DNA from: Erinaceus europaeus
Taxonomy: Eukaryota > Chordata > Mammalia > Eulipotyphla > Erinaceidae
Direction: 5' to 3'
Assembly (NCBI RefSeq): GCF_950295315.1
Contig: NC_080165.1
Span: forward strand, 6,475,417 to 6,539,416
Length of the DNA: 64,000 bases
Shown here: in pieces, positions 1 through 10,700 of the stretch
Numbering within the stretch: the stretch's first letter is position 1
Layout: each line of letters starts with the position of its first letter
Notes under the pieces: generated by a model
Databases searched by the model: none
Seen by the model: only the letters and a program-made list of their open reading frames with translations
Told to the model about the DNA's origin: nothing
Translations under genes and position numbers: made by a program

Positions 1-342
1 GGTAGGTGTAAATTTAATTAGTGCTTAATTTTATTAAAACGTCTTTAAGTGTAGGGCTCATGAAGAAGGTTGCATAGGAGTGAAGATTAATGAGACTATA
101 TGACATCCACTTAGTCAGTACTCCCTAGGGAGTACTGGTGAGGGTGTTTCCTGCGGAGGAAACACATTCTCTTCATCTGCACATCAGTTTAAAAAGCATC
201 TTCAACATCCAATGGCCCTTTTCTTTTGAAGATTTTTTAAATATCTTTCTGTACTTACTGGATAGAGGTAGCCAGAGACATTTCAAAAGTTGGAATTGGT
301 GTTTGTTACTTTATTATTTCACATTACTAAAATCAGTAGCAG

Positions 343-545
343 GGGGCCAGGCAGTGGCGCACCTGGTTAAGCGCACACGTTACAGTGCGCAAGGACCCAG
401 GTTCAAGCCCCTGGAGCCCAACTGCAGGGGAAAAGCTTCATGAGTGGTAAAGCAGGGCTGCAGGTGTCTCTCTGTCTCTCTCCATCTCAATTTGTGTTTG
501 TGTCTATCCAATAATAAACAAATACAGGTTTTTTTTAAAAAAAAC
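343..545 (+). repeat. SINE-B
   Basis: A tRNA-like head with a B-box-like GGTTCAAGCCC, a pyrimidine-rich body and an ATCCAATAATAAA tail. It is bounded by an exact 16-bp TSD, CTAAAATCAGTAGCAG, at 327-342 and 546-561. Confidence 0.9.
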
Positions 546-835
546 CTAAAATCAGTAGCAGTGCCTGTCTTCATGTCTCCTGTTGTATCCCAATGAGCTC
601 TGATTTTTGGCAAAATTTCTTAGATGTTGCTTCCCTTTGGGAAGTTGGCAAATAACAACTGCATTTAAAAACATTATTTTCTGGAAGAAGAAAAACATGT
701 GACTGAGTGATGTGAAAGGTTAGATAACATTTGATTCTGTGGAATCACTAACACTCTTTCATTTTGACAGAGTCAGAGAGAAAGAATGCCAAAGTCTGGA
801 CCATTTCACTATCTCTGGAGTTCTTTTTGTCTAAG

Positions 836-1006
836 ATTTTATTTATAAAATGGAAATATTATCGAGACTATAGGATAAAAGGGGTACATTTCCATTCAGT
901 GCCCACCCCCAGAGTTCCCTATCGAATCCCCTCCCTTAATAGCTTCCCTAGTCTTTATTCCTCTGGGAGTATGGACCCAGGATCATTATGGGGACTGATT
1001 TCTTTT
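836..1006 (-). repeat. Repeat X, truncated fragment
   Basis: Carries the X signature GATAAAAGGGGTACA, a 'CCCACCCCCAGAG' block and CTCTGGGAGTATGGACCCAG. It stops shortly afterwards, as expected for a 5'-truncated copy, and is abutted by a SINE. Confidence 0.65.
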
Positions 1007-1021
1007 GTGTGTGTCACTCTT

Positions 1022-1311
1022 TTTTAAAAAAAATATTTATTTATTCATCTTCCCTTTGTTTTTGCTCTTGTTTTATTGTTGTAGTTATTAGTGTTGTTGT
1101 TATTGATGTCTTGGTTGTTGGATAGAACAGAGAGAAATGGAGAGAGGAGGGGGAGACAGGGGGAGAGAAAGACAGACACCTGCAGACCTGCTTCACCACC
1201 TGTGAAGTGACTCCCCTGCAGGTGAGGAGCTGAAAGGATTGAACTGGGATCCTCTCACCGGTCCTTGTGCTTTGTGCCACCTGCGCTTAACCTGCTGCAC
1301 TACCACCCGAC
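1022..1311 (-). repeat. SINE-A
   Basis: Complete antisense SINE-A. An exact 15-bp TSD, GTGTGTGTCACTCTT, occurs at 1007-1021 and 1312-1326. Confidence 0.92.
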
Positions 1312-1326
1312 GTGTGTGTCACTCTT

Positions 1327-1575
1327 ATGTTGGACACTGAATGAACTTGGAGCCTCACACATGCAAGTTAGGCACCCTACCACTGGGCAGCTTCTCTGGT
1401 CCCCTTATATCTTTATGATATGACATTTTAATAGAGTCATTCATTCATTCATTTGTAAGAATGAGAGGAGGAAGAAAGAGACAAAGAAAACCAAAGCACT
1501 TCTCTGTCTCCTGACTCTGGATGCTGTGCTAGCAGGCCAAGCATTCTACTTGCTACATCATCTCCTGGGCCACTG
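1327..1575 (-). repeat. Old diverged SINE material
   Basis: Two stretches read in antisense like decayed tRNA-headed SINEs: GCCTCACACATGCAAGTTAGG...CCACTGGGCAGC, and an A/G-rich body followed by GCAGGCCAAGCATTCTACTTG. No boundaries can be set. Confidence 0.4.
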
Positions 1576-1660
1576 CTGTGACAGAAACTTTTATGCCTAT
1601 TGGTAAAACATCTCAGATCTCTTCCAAACCATGAGTTCAAGCAAACAGGTAGAAGGATTT

Positions 1661-1880
1661 TAAAAAATATTTATTTATTTATTCCCTTTTGTTGCCCTTG
1701 TTTTATTGTTGTAGTTATGATTCTTGTTATTGATGTCAGCATTCTTGGATAGGACAGAGAGAAATGGAGAGAGGAGGGGGAGAGAAAGATTGACACTTGG
1801 AGACCTGCTTCACCGCCTGTGAAGCGATTCCCCTGCAGGCGGGGAGCCGGGGCCTCGAACCGGGATCCTTACACCGGTCA
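1661..1880 (-). repeat. SINE-A, head truncated
   Basis: Antisense SINE-A with tail, body and B box. It ends abruptly at ACACCGGTCA, so the 5'-most tRNA-like head is missing. Confidence 0.85.
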
Positions 1881-2267
1881 GGAATTTTTTAAGTGAATTA
1901 ATTGTTAACGTACTGCGATTTGGACCTGCCTTCACATCTCCCTGTGAGAGGTGTCCGCACAGCTCTTTCTGCTCTACCACTTAACTCCCTTCCTAGTACC
2001 ATGACTTGGACCTGGGGATCTTAATCCAGCAAGCTTTCCTTTCACGCTTATTTGATCTTACAGATATGAAAAAAACGTCGACATCCTACTTTATTTTATG
2101 TGTAAGGGGCTAGGTCAAGAGAGAAATTCCAAGAACTCTTAACTCTCTGCCTTACCTGTGCTTGTACGCACTTTCCTTCTGAACTGAGCTCAGGTGTGTG
2201 GGCCACTGTGCATCATGGGAAGACCACCTGTGGTGGTGGGAGTGGCCTGCAAACACCTTTCAGGGGG

Positions 2268-2445
2268 CGGGGGGGGGGGGGGGGGAGGTAATACTCTGTC
2301 CTCGGGAGACTGGGTGGTAGCACACATGATTCCCTGCGCAAAGGCCAGGATTCAACTCCTAGGTCCCGACCTGTGAGCAGGGGAGATGAAGAGATTAAGG
2401 AGCCGTGAAGCAGTGCTGCAGGTGCCTTCTGCCTTCTTCTCTTCC
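2268..2445 (+). repeat. G-tract and diverged SINE-B-like element
   Basis: An uninterrupted run of 18 G at 2268-2285 leads into a SINE-like head (GGGTGGTAGCACACATG, GGATTCAACTCC) and body (GAAGCAGTGCTGCAGGTG). Confidence 0.6.
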
Positions 2446-2623
2446 TCCCTTCCTTCCTTCCTTCCTTCCTTCCTTCCTTCCTTCCTTCCTTCCTTCCTCT
2501 CTTTCTTTCTTTCTTCAATCCTCCCTCCCTCCCTCCCTCCCTTTATTCCTTCTCGTCTCTCTCTCTCTTCCCCTCTGTCTCCCCCTTATCTCTAAACATC
2601 TCTCTGTTAAATCAAGTAAATTA

Positions 2624-2672
<49 letters not shown>
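2446..2672 (+). repeat. Compound microsatellite (CCTT/CCTC)n and (TA)n
   Basis: CTTC/CTCC-type repeats span about 2446-2545 and a pure TA run spans 2633-2672. They sit in the body and tail of the preceding SINE, a common birthplace for microsatellites. Confidence 0.9.
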
Positions 2673-2675
<3 letters not shown>

Positions 2676-2781
2676 AAAAGAAAGTGGCTGTCACCAGGAG
2701 TGGCAGGTTCCTCTGCAGGCACTGAGCCCCAGCAATAACCCTGCCAATAATCAAAAAAGAAAAATAAAAGAATCCTACTCA

Positions 2782-2940
2782 GGTGGTCTGGGAGGTGGCA
2801 GGCACAGTGATAAAGCTTTGGGCTCTCAAGCATGAGGTCCCGAGTTCGATTTCCGGCAGCACATGTGCCAGAGTGATGTCTGGTTCTTTCTTTCTCCTCC
2901 TATCTTTCTCATAAATAAATAAAATCTTAAAAAAAAAAAA
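2782..2940 (+). repeat. SINE-D
   Basis: A tRNA-headed SINE distinct from A and B: GTGATAAAGCTTTGGGC, GAGTTCGATTTCCGGC, tail CATAAATAAATAAAATC plus poly-A. A 15-bp TSD (AAAGAATCCTACTCA/AAAGAATCCTAGTCA, one mismatch) lies at 2767-2781 and 2941-2955. Confidence 0.85.
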
Positions 2941-3016
2941 AAAGAATCCTAGTCATGTAACAAAACCTGTCTTGTAAATCAGTACTTCCCCAACAAACCA
3001 ATAAAAACACTACTAG

Positions 3017-3297
3017 GGGGAGTCGGGCTGTAGTGCAGTGGCTAAGCGCACGTGGCACAAAGCGCAAGGACCAGCATAAGGATCCCGGTTCAAGCCTTGG
3101 CTCCCCACCTGCAGGGGAGTCGCTTCACAAGTGGTGAAGCTGGTTTGCAGGTGTCTGTCTTTCTCTCCCCCTCTCTGTCTTCCCCTCCTCTCTCCATTTC
3201 TCTCTGTCCTATCCAACAACGACATCAATAACAACAACAATAATAACTACAACAAGGGCAACGAAAGGTAATAAATAAATACATAAATATTTTTAAA
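3017..3297 (+). repeat. SINE-A
   Basis: Full sense-strand SINE-A from GGGGAGTCGGGCTG to the ATAAATAAATACATAAATA tail. TSD CACTACTAG at 3008-3016 and 3302-3310. Confidence 0.9.
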
Positions 3298-3712
3298 AAA
3301 CCACTACTAGATTGTATCTACTAAATAAATCAAGTAGATATATTTCATTGAACTTATATTTAAAAAAATTTCTCCCAAAGAAAAAGACACTGTGTGTTCC
3401 TCAGCACTAACTAGCTCTCAGAGATAGTATGCCATCTTTCATAATGAGATACCACTGCGGACAGTGGGGGCTAAATGACAGAGAATGTTTTTTCCTTTGT
3501 TCTGAAAGCTGGAAGTCCAAGACCAGAGTACCCAGGGCTTGTTCATGTCCGATGAGATCTCTTCCTGGTTTAAAAACAGTGCCTTGCTGTGTCCTTACAT
3601 GCATTTCCCCTGGTGTTTTCTCAGATGAATGTCTCTCTTGGTGTGTCTCCCATGAGCTTTATGGAACAAAGAGCCTACCCATATGATCTTGTTAAACTTT
3701 AATTACCTCTCC

Positions 3713-3907
3713 TTTTTAATTTTATTTATTTATTATTGGATAGAGACAGAAAGAAACTGGCAGGGGAAGAGGAGCCAGGGAGACACCAGCAGCCCTGCTG
3801 CACCACTCGTGAAGCCTTCCCCCTGCAGGTGGGGACCAGGGGCTTGAACCCGTGTCCTTGTGCACTGCAGTGTGTGCGTTTAGCCAGGTGTGCCACAGCC
3901 TGCCCCC
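3713..3907 (-). repeat. SINE-B
   Basis: Antisense SINE-B: TTATTTATTATTGGATAGAG tail, CTGCAGGTGGGGACC, a TTGAACCC B box and a head ending near CCTGCCCCC. Confidence 0.88.
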
Positions 3908-4467
3908 TTTAATGATCTCTTTAAAGACTTACTTCCAAATGCACACTCAGGGTAAGAGCTTCAATGCTGGATTTTTTTTTTTTTTTCTGAGGTTAAGGGA
4001 AGGAGCATAGTTCATTCCATTCACAGATATAATGCAGTGCAAAGAAATTTTGAAATGTTCTGACCTTTTGGATTTTGTTCTGTTCACTTAGGGGTTTTGA
4101 GAGTCAAACACCTTATTTCCCCCTGGAGAGTCAGGTCATTAATCAGATTTTAAATTTCACTGGAATGGCAATGCTCCTAGTTTAAAGTTGGTTGGGTTCA
4201 CATGCCCACAGCTAACCGGTGCACATAGGTAGTTGAGAGCCGGAATCTAGGCGGCAGGGTGTGCTCCTGGAACTATACACATTTCTCAGAGCAGCAGTCT
4301 AGGGGGGATCCACTGGGAGAACCAGTTTAGAGATGTGAGCTGTGAGTCCACTTATTTTGAGACTTTCTGTGTAATGAGATTCAAATTCCCTATTTAGAAA
4401 ACAGATTTGCTTCTAGGCGGTCTTGTAAAGTTTCAAAACTGATTTTATTTGGTTTGTGACCTTCCAG

Positions 4468-4618
4468 TTATTTTGATAGAGCCGTGGAAGAATGGAGACA
4501 GTTCAATTGTGATCTTAATGACCTTACACAGTGGATGGCAGACGCGGGAGAGTTATTGGCAGACGCCTTTGCTCCAGATGGTGGCCTAGACTTGGAGAAA
4601 GCCAGGAGACATCAGCAG
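4468..4618 (+). CDS. UTRN: Utrophin rod exon (dystrophin exon 44 equivalent)
   Basis: This 151-bp exon enters with one leftover base and then reads [19 protein letters not shown], ending HQQ on a codon boundary. Utrophin is a large cytoskeletal linker joining F-actin to the dystroglycan complex at the sarcolemma, neuromuscular junction and other membranes; this exon encodes part of a triple-helical spectrin repeat in its rod. The Trp in EEWRQF and in LTQWM are the expected heptad-core tryptophans. The start follows a TGACCTTCCAG acceptor and the end precedes a CAG|GTGAGT donor. Dystrophin exon 44 (148 bp) encodes the aligned FDRSVEKWRRF segment. The surrounding repeat region of dystrophin binds neuronal nitric oxide synthase, whereas utrophin is not known to do so. 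No frameshift or stop is seen. Confidence 0.96.
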
Positions 4619-4937
4619 GTGAGTGTCTTCTGTCAGCAGATGGGTGAATGTGCTAGGAAAAAAAAAGGAGCTATTAATTCAGTTATGGCATCCTAGATAG
4701 GTTTGAGAAGTAGGGCTCCTGTATATTAATTTCTTTATAATTTTATAGACAAGTTATCATTTTTTGTTCCAGATCTTGTTTCCTGCCTCAAAGGGGAAAA
4801 GAAAATGGCTATGTACAATTTTAGATCAAAATTTAAAAACATTCAAATGAATTGTTTTTTTGTGAGTGGCTAATGGGAAAAGCAGTTTTATTTGGAAGAT
4901 TTTGGATGCAAAATAGCATCTATAAAAATTTTGTACT

Positions 4938-5250
4938 GGGAGTCCGGCGGTAGCACAGCGGGTTAAGTGCATGTGGTGCGAAGTGCAAGGACCCGTGTAA
5001 GGATCCCGATGCGAGCCCCCGGCTCCCCACTTGCAGGGGAGTCGCTTCACAGGCGGTGAAGCAGGTCTGCAGGTGTCTGTCTTTCTCTCCCCCTCTCTGT
5101 CTTCCCCTCCTCTCTCCATTTCTCTCTGTCCTATCCAACAATGACGACATCAATAACAACAATAATGATAACTACAACAACAATAATAACTACAACAACA
5201 ATAAAAACAAGGGCAACGAAAGGGAAAATAATAACTATAAAAAATTAGAA
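4938..5250 (+). repeat. SINE-A
   Basis: Sense SINE-A with an expanded (AAT/AAC)n tail. TSD about AAAAATTTTGTACT at 4924-4937 and AAAAATTTGTACT at 5251-5263 (one-base length difference). Confidence 0.9.
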
Positions 5251-5532
5251 AAAAATTTGTACTATGTTATAGAGGGCAAGATATCTGCATACCTCACCTC
5301 TGTTTTCTCTGCACTTATCTACCTTATTTTTTCGTCCTGTCATTGGTAATCCGCATGAAGATAAATTTTTCTTGAACGATAATAGCACAGTTGCTCATGT
5401 AAAGTCTGATTCAATTGGGAAAATGCAACACCACGGCTAACTCAGTTCTGTTGGTAATGAAATGTCGTTAAACATAATGATCACTTGCATTCAAAATTTG
5501 TTTTGATAAAAATATTCCCTCCTTAATTAAAT

Positions 5533-5868
5533 TTTTTCTTTTGCCTCCAGGGTTATTGCTGGGGCTCAGTGCCTGCACTATGAATCCACTGCTCCTGGAG
5601 GCTATTTTTTCCCTTTTGTTGCCTTTGTTGTGTATCGTTGTTATTATTGATATTGTTATTGCTGTCGTTGCTGTTGCATAGGGCAGAGAGAAATAGAGGG
5701 TGGAGGGGAAGACAGGGGGAGAGAAAGACAGACACCTGCAGACTTGCATCACTGCTTGTGAAGTGACCCCCCCTTCAGGTGGGGAGCCGGGGGCTTGAAC
5801 AGGGATCCTTTTGCCCATCCTTGTGCTTTGTGCCATGTGCGCTTAACCAGCTACGCTAACACCTGGCC
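5533..5868 (-). repeat. SINE-A, long form
   Basis: Antisense long form with the TTGCCTCCAGGGTTATTGCT module. TSD CCTTAATTAA at 5521-5530 and 5869-5878. Confidence 0.88.
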
Positions 5869-6107
5869 CCTTAATTAATTTCTTAACAATATATTTATGC
5901 TAACTGTTCCAGAGTCCTTGTAAACTGTTTCTATTTTTTCATTATGTGAACACATTTTTCACATTTCTTGTTAATGTGACCTTAAATTATATTTAAAAAA
6001 ATACATTCCATAAAACTTTCCAAATTTGAAAATTAACATTTCTGTAATCTGACCTGAGCTTTACATATGTATGATGGATATAGGGATATACAAGGCAAAT
6101 GTTTTTT

Positions 6108-6744
6108 GTTTTTTTTTTCCTCCAGGGTTGTTGCTGGGCTCGGTGCCTGCACCATGAATCCACCGCTCCTGGAGTCCATTTTTTCCCCCTTTTTTGTTGC
6201 CCTTGTTGTTGTAGCCTCATTGTGGTTATTATTATTGCCATTGTTGATGTTACTCATTGTTGGATAGGACAGAGAGAAATGGAGAGAAGAGGGGAAGACA
6301 GAGAGGGGGAGAGAAAGACAGACACCTGCAGACCTGCTTCACCACCTGTGAAGCGACTCCCCTGCAGGTGGGGAGCTGGGGGCTCGAACCGGGATCCCTA
6401 CACCAGTCCTTGCGCTCTGCGCCACCTGCGGTTAACCCGCTGCTCTATTGCCCGACCCCCTACTTTTTAAAATATTTATTTATTTCTTCTCTTTTGTTGC
6501 CCTTGTTTTATTGTTGTAGTTGTTGTTGTTGATGTCGTCGTTGTTAGATAAGACAGAGAGAAATGGAGAGAGGAGGGGAAGACAGAGAGGGGGAGAGAAA
6601 GACAGACACCTGCAGACCTGCTGCACCGCCTGTGAAGCGACTCCCCTGCAGGTGGGGAGCCGGGGGCTCCAACCGGGATCTTTACGTTGGTCCTTGCGCT
6701 TTGCGCCACGTGCGCTTAACCCACTGCGCTACCGCCCGCCCTCT
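6108..6744 (-). repeat. Tandem pair of SINE-A elements in one TSD
   Basis: A long-form SINE-A (about 6108-6462) and a standard SINE-A (about 6463-6744), both antisense and touching. The pair is flanked once by GGCAAATGTTTTTT at 6094-6107 and 6745-6758. This fits either retroposition of a dimer or a second hit at the first element's 5' junction. Confidence 0.85.
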
Positions 6745-7108
6745 GGCAAATGTTTTTTTTTTAAGAGACACTTCTAAGCGCATGTTTGGAAGAAGATGAA
6801 TCATGACTGATGTTTATGCTTGAATCTAGGCAGTTGATATTAGTTCATGTTATTACACTGTCCTCTTTCACTGTATTTTTACCTGATAATGTTCATGAAA
6901 ATGGATTAAATTCCAAAATCGATTTCATTTAGTAGGTTCCTGGAAATGCAATTAAAGTATTTTTGAACATATCTTTCCTTGTGAATATAAAACGCCCTTC
7001 CAGAGTTTGTTGCTATGACATTTATTTGACAATGTTTCCCTGGGTGGGTTCACTGCACCCGAAGTTTAATTTGGTGGTGGAATTCATCTTGGGTTATATG
7101 TGCCTTAG

Positions 7109-7284
7109 GAACTGGAAGAGGGAATCAGAAGCCACCAGCACAATGTTGCAGCTCTGAACAGAACAGGAGAAGCGATCTTACAGAAACTCCCACCCACAGA
7201 CGGAAGCTTCTTGAAAGATAAGCTGGCCAGCTTAAACCAACACTGGGATTTGGTGGTTGCGGAAGTAAAGGCTCGCAGGCAAAG
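7109..7284 (+). CDS. UTRN: Utrophin rod exon (dystrophin exon 45 equivalent)
   Basis: At 176 bp it is exactly the length of dystrophin exon 45. It begins on a codon boundary with [17 protein letters not shown], continues [10 protein letters not shown] and [17 protein letters not shown], and ends two bases into a codon (CAA AG). These are helices B and C of a spectrin repeat; the HW pair near residue 48 is the conserved helix-C tryptophan region. The acceptor is ATGTGCCTTAG; the donor AAAG|GTGATC lacks the usual G at +5 and looks weak. Because it ends in phase 2 while the next visible exon starts in phase 0, these two cannot be spliced together without a frameshift, which shows that an intervening exon is absent from the visible sequence. 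No internal stop. Confidence 0.96.
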
Positions 7285-7774
7285 GTGATCTAACTTAGAT
7301 AAGCTAGATATTTCCCGCAGATCTTTTTTGGATACGATTGGACAGCTTCAAGGTTCTTTTATTTTCTGATTTTTCAGTAGGAGTTTATTGATCTTTAAGT
7401 CTCCAGCTGTTCATGTTTTGAGTTTTAGGGTTCTGGTCCTCATTATTATTTTTTTTTAGGTTGTCAGTAAAATCTCATGTTTTTTTTAAACTTACATACC
7501 ATACATTTAAAAAATGTTGGTATCACTCATATTTCTGTTTGTTAAATTGCCGGCTGTATGGCAAGAATTTGAAATAGTGGAAGCACCACACTGAACTTTC
7601 TGACTGGACTTTCTTAATAATCTTCCTCACAGGATCATTCTTAGTGTTGCAGGACATGGTCCACTCATGGACAGCAGTACTTTGTGAGTAATGTAGTTCT
7701 TCACCTATACACTATAGTACACACATCATAGCATTATCATTTTATGTAGTGTCAGAGAATGAGTCCAAGATCTT

Positions 7775-10700
7775 TTATTTTTCTTTTTGTTTAATTTCAT
7801 TATTGGGGAATTAATGTTTAACATTTGACAGTAAATACAATAGTTTGTATATGCATAACATTTCCCAGTTTTCCACATAACAAAACAACCCCCACTAGGT
7901 CCTCTGTCATCCTTTATGGACCTGTATTCTCCACCCACCCCAGAGACTTTTACTTTGGTGTAATACGCCAACTCCAGTTCTGGTTCTACTTGTGTTTTCT
8001 AGTCTTGTTTTTCAAATTCTGCCTGAGAGTGAGGTCATTCCCTATTCATCCTTCTGTTTATGACTTATTTCACTTGACATGACTTTTCCAAGGTCCATCC
8101 AAGATTGGCTGAAAATGGTGAAGTCCCCTTTTTAAAATAGCTGAGTAGTATTCCATAGTGTATATAGACCACAATTTGCTCAGCCACTCATCTGTGGTTG
8201 GACACCAGGTTTTGGCTATTACAAATTGTGCTGCTATGAACATATGTGTACACAGATCTTTTTGGATGGGTGTGTTGGGTTCCTTAGGATATATTCCCAG
8301 GAGAGGAATTGCAGGATCATAGGGTAGGTGCATTTCTAGCCTTCTGAGAGTTCTCCAGACTGTTCTCCACAGAGGCTGGACCAATTGACATTCCCACCAG
8401 CAGTGCAGGAGGGTTCCTTTGACCCCACAACCTCTCCATCATTTGCTGCTGTTACCTTTTCTGATGTGTGAGATTCTCACAGGAGTAAGTGGTATCTCAT
8501 TGTTGTCTTGATTTGCATTTCTCTGACAATCAAAGGCTTGGAGCATTTTTTCATGTGTTTCTTGGCCTTTTGGATCTCTTCTGTGGTGACTATTCTGTCC
8601 ATGTCCTCTCTCTATTTTTTGGATGGGGTTATTTGTATTCTTGTGGTTGAGTTTGGCAAGCTCTTTATATATTTTGGTTATTAGCCTCTTGTCTGTGGTA
8701 TGGCATGTAAAGATCTTGTCTCATTCTGTGAGGGGTCTCTTGGTTTGGGTAGGGGTTTCTTTTGCTGTGCAGAAGCTTTTTAATTTGAGTTATTCCCATA
8801 GGTTTATGCCTGCCTTAATCTTCTTTGTAATTGGAGTTGTTTCATTGAAGGTGTTCTTAAAATTGATGCAGAAAAGAGTTCTGCCAATATTTTCCGCTAG
8901 GTATCTGATAGTTCGTGGTCTAACATCCAAGACCTTGATCCACTTGGAATTTGCTTTTGTATTTGGTGAAATATAGTGGTTCAGTTTCATTTTTCTGCAT
9001 GTTTCAACCCATTGTTTCCAAAACCATTTGTTGAAGAGACTCTGCTTTCCCAATTTAATAGTCTGGGAACCTTTGTCAAGGATTAGATGTCCATAGGTGT
9101 GGGGCCTCACTTCTGGGCTCTTAATTCTACTCCACTGGTCAGTGTGTCTATTCATGTTCCAGTACCAAGCATTTTTTATGACAATGGACCCATAATGCAA
9201 TTTGAGATCTGGGAGTGTGATGCCTCCAGTTCTGTTCTTTCTTCTCAAGATTGTTTTGGCAATTCTAGGTCTTTTCTGGTTCCAGATAAATATTTGTAGC
9301 ATTTGTTCTATTCTCCTAAAAAATGTATTTGGGATCTTGATGGGGATAGCATTAAATTTATATATGGCTCTGGGCAGTATATTCATTTTGATGATGTTAA
9401 TTCTTCCAACCCCTAAACATGGAATATCTTTCCACTTCTTTGTGTCTTTTTCTATTTCTTTGAGTAGTGACTCATAATTTTCAATATACAAGTCTTTCAC
9501 ATCTTTCATTAGGTTTACTCCTAGACATTTGATTGCTTTTGTTGCTATAGTAAAAGGAATTGATTTCTGGATTTCATCTTCTTCTAATTTATTGTTTGCA
9601 TAGAGGAATGCCACAGACTTTTGAATGTTAATTTTGTAGCCTGACACCTTACTATATTGCCTATTTCCTAAAGCTTCTTGCTGGATTCGTTAGGTTATTT
9701 TATGTACACTCACATGTCATTTGCAAATAGGGAGAGTTTGACTTCTTCTCTTTCAATCTGTATCCCTTTAATTCCTTGCTCTGCCTGACTGCTGTGGAAA
9801 GAACTTCCAACACTATGTTGAATAGTATTGGTGATAGTGGGCATCCCTGTCTAGTACCTGATCTGAGGGGAAATGCTTCCAGTTTTTCATCATTGAGTAT
9901 GATGTTGGCTGTAGGTTTGCTATAGATAGACTCCACTATCTTCAGGAATTTTCCACCTATTCCCATTTTTTGTAGTGTTTTGATCATAAAGGGATGTTGT
10001 ATTTTGTCAAAGGCTTTCTATGCATCTATTAATATGACCATGTGATTTTTGGTCTTGCTTTTATTGATGTGGTGGATCACATTGATTGATTTATATATAT
10101 TAAACCAACCTTGCATCCGTGGGATAAACCCCACTTGGACATGATGAACAATCTTTTTAATAGACTGCTGTGTTCGGTTAGCTAGAATTTGTTCAATATA
10201 TTAGCATCTATGTTCATCAGAGATATTGGTCTGTAGTTTTCTTTTATGGTTGTGTCCCTGTCTGCTTTTGGTATCAAAGTGATGTTGGCTTTATAGAAGA
10301 TGGAAGGGAGTATTCCAGTGTCTTCAATCTTCTGGAAGACTTTAAAAAGTAGAGGTATTAGTTCTTCTTTGAAGGTTTTGTAGAATTCATTTGTAAAATG
10401 ATCTGGTCCAGGACTTTTATTATTGGGAAGGTTTCTGATAACTGTTTCAATTTCATTAGCTGTGATGGGCCTGTCCATATTATCTAGTTCCACCTTATTT
10501 AATTTTGGATGTTCATCGGTATCTAGGAAATTGTCCATTTCTTCCAGCTTCTCTAGCTTGGTGGCATATAGTTGTTCATAGAAGCCTCGCATGATATGTT
10601 GACTTTCTGTGGTATCTGTTGTGATGTCTCCTCTTTCATTTATGATCCAGTTTATTTGCGTCTTCTCTCTTTTTTGTTTTGTGAGTCTGGCGAAACGTTT

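Larger units (their letters stand above)
1..4467 (+). other. UTRN: UTRN intron upstream of exon 44-eq (3' part)
   Basis: No coding block resembling the preceding utrophin exon is visible here, so the window opens inside the intron. The sequence is a mosaic of SINEs and simple repeats listed separately. Unique-looking stretches at about 562-835, 1881-2260, 3311-3712 and 3908-4467 show nothing I can name. The block 3425-3690 resembles an old mammalian interspersed repeat but I cannot assign a family. Confidence 0.75.
4619..7108 (+). other. UTRN: UTRN intron 44-eq
   Basis: A 2,490-bp intron, GTGAGT to TGCCTTAG. About 1.3 kb is SINE sequence (four copies). The rest, 4619-4937, 5264-5520, 5879-6093 and 6759-7108, is AT-rich with no open coding block that I can support. 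In dystrophin the equivalent intron is very large and contains the Dp140 promoter, so this intron is the place to look for the Up140 start. Confidence 0.9.
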
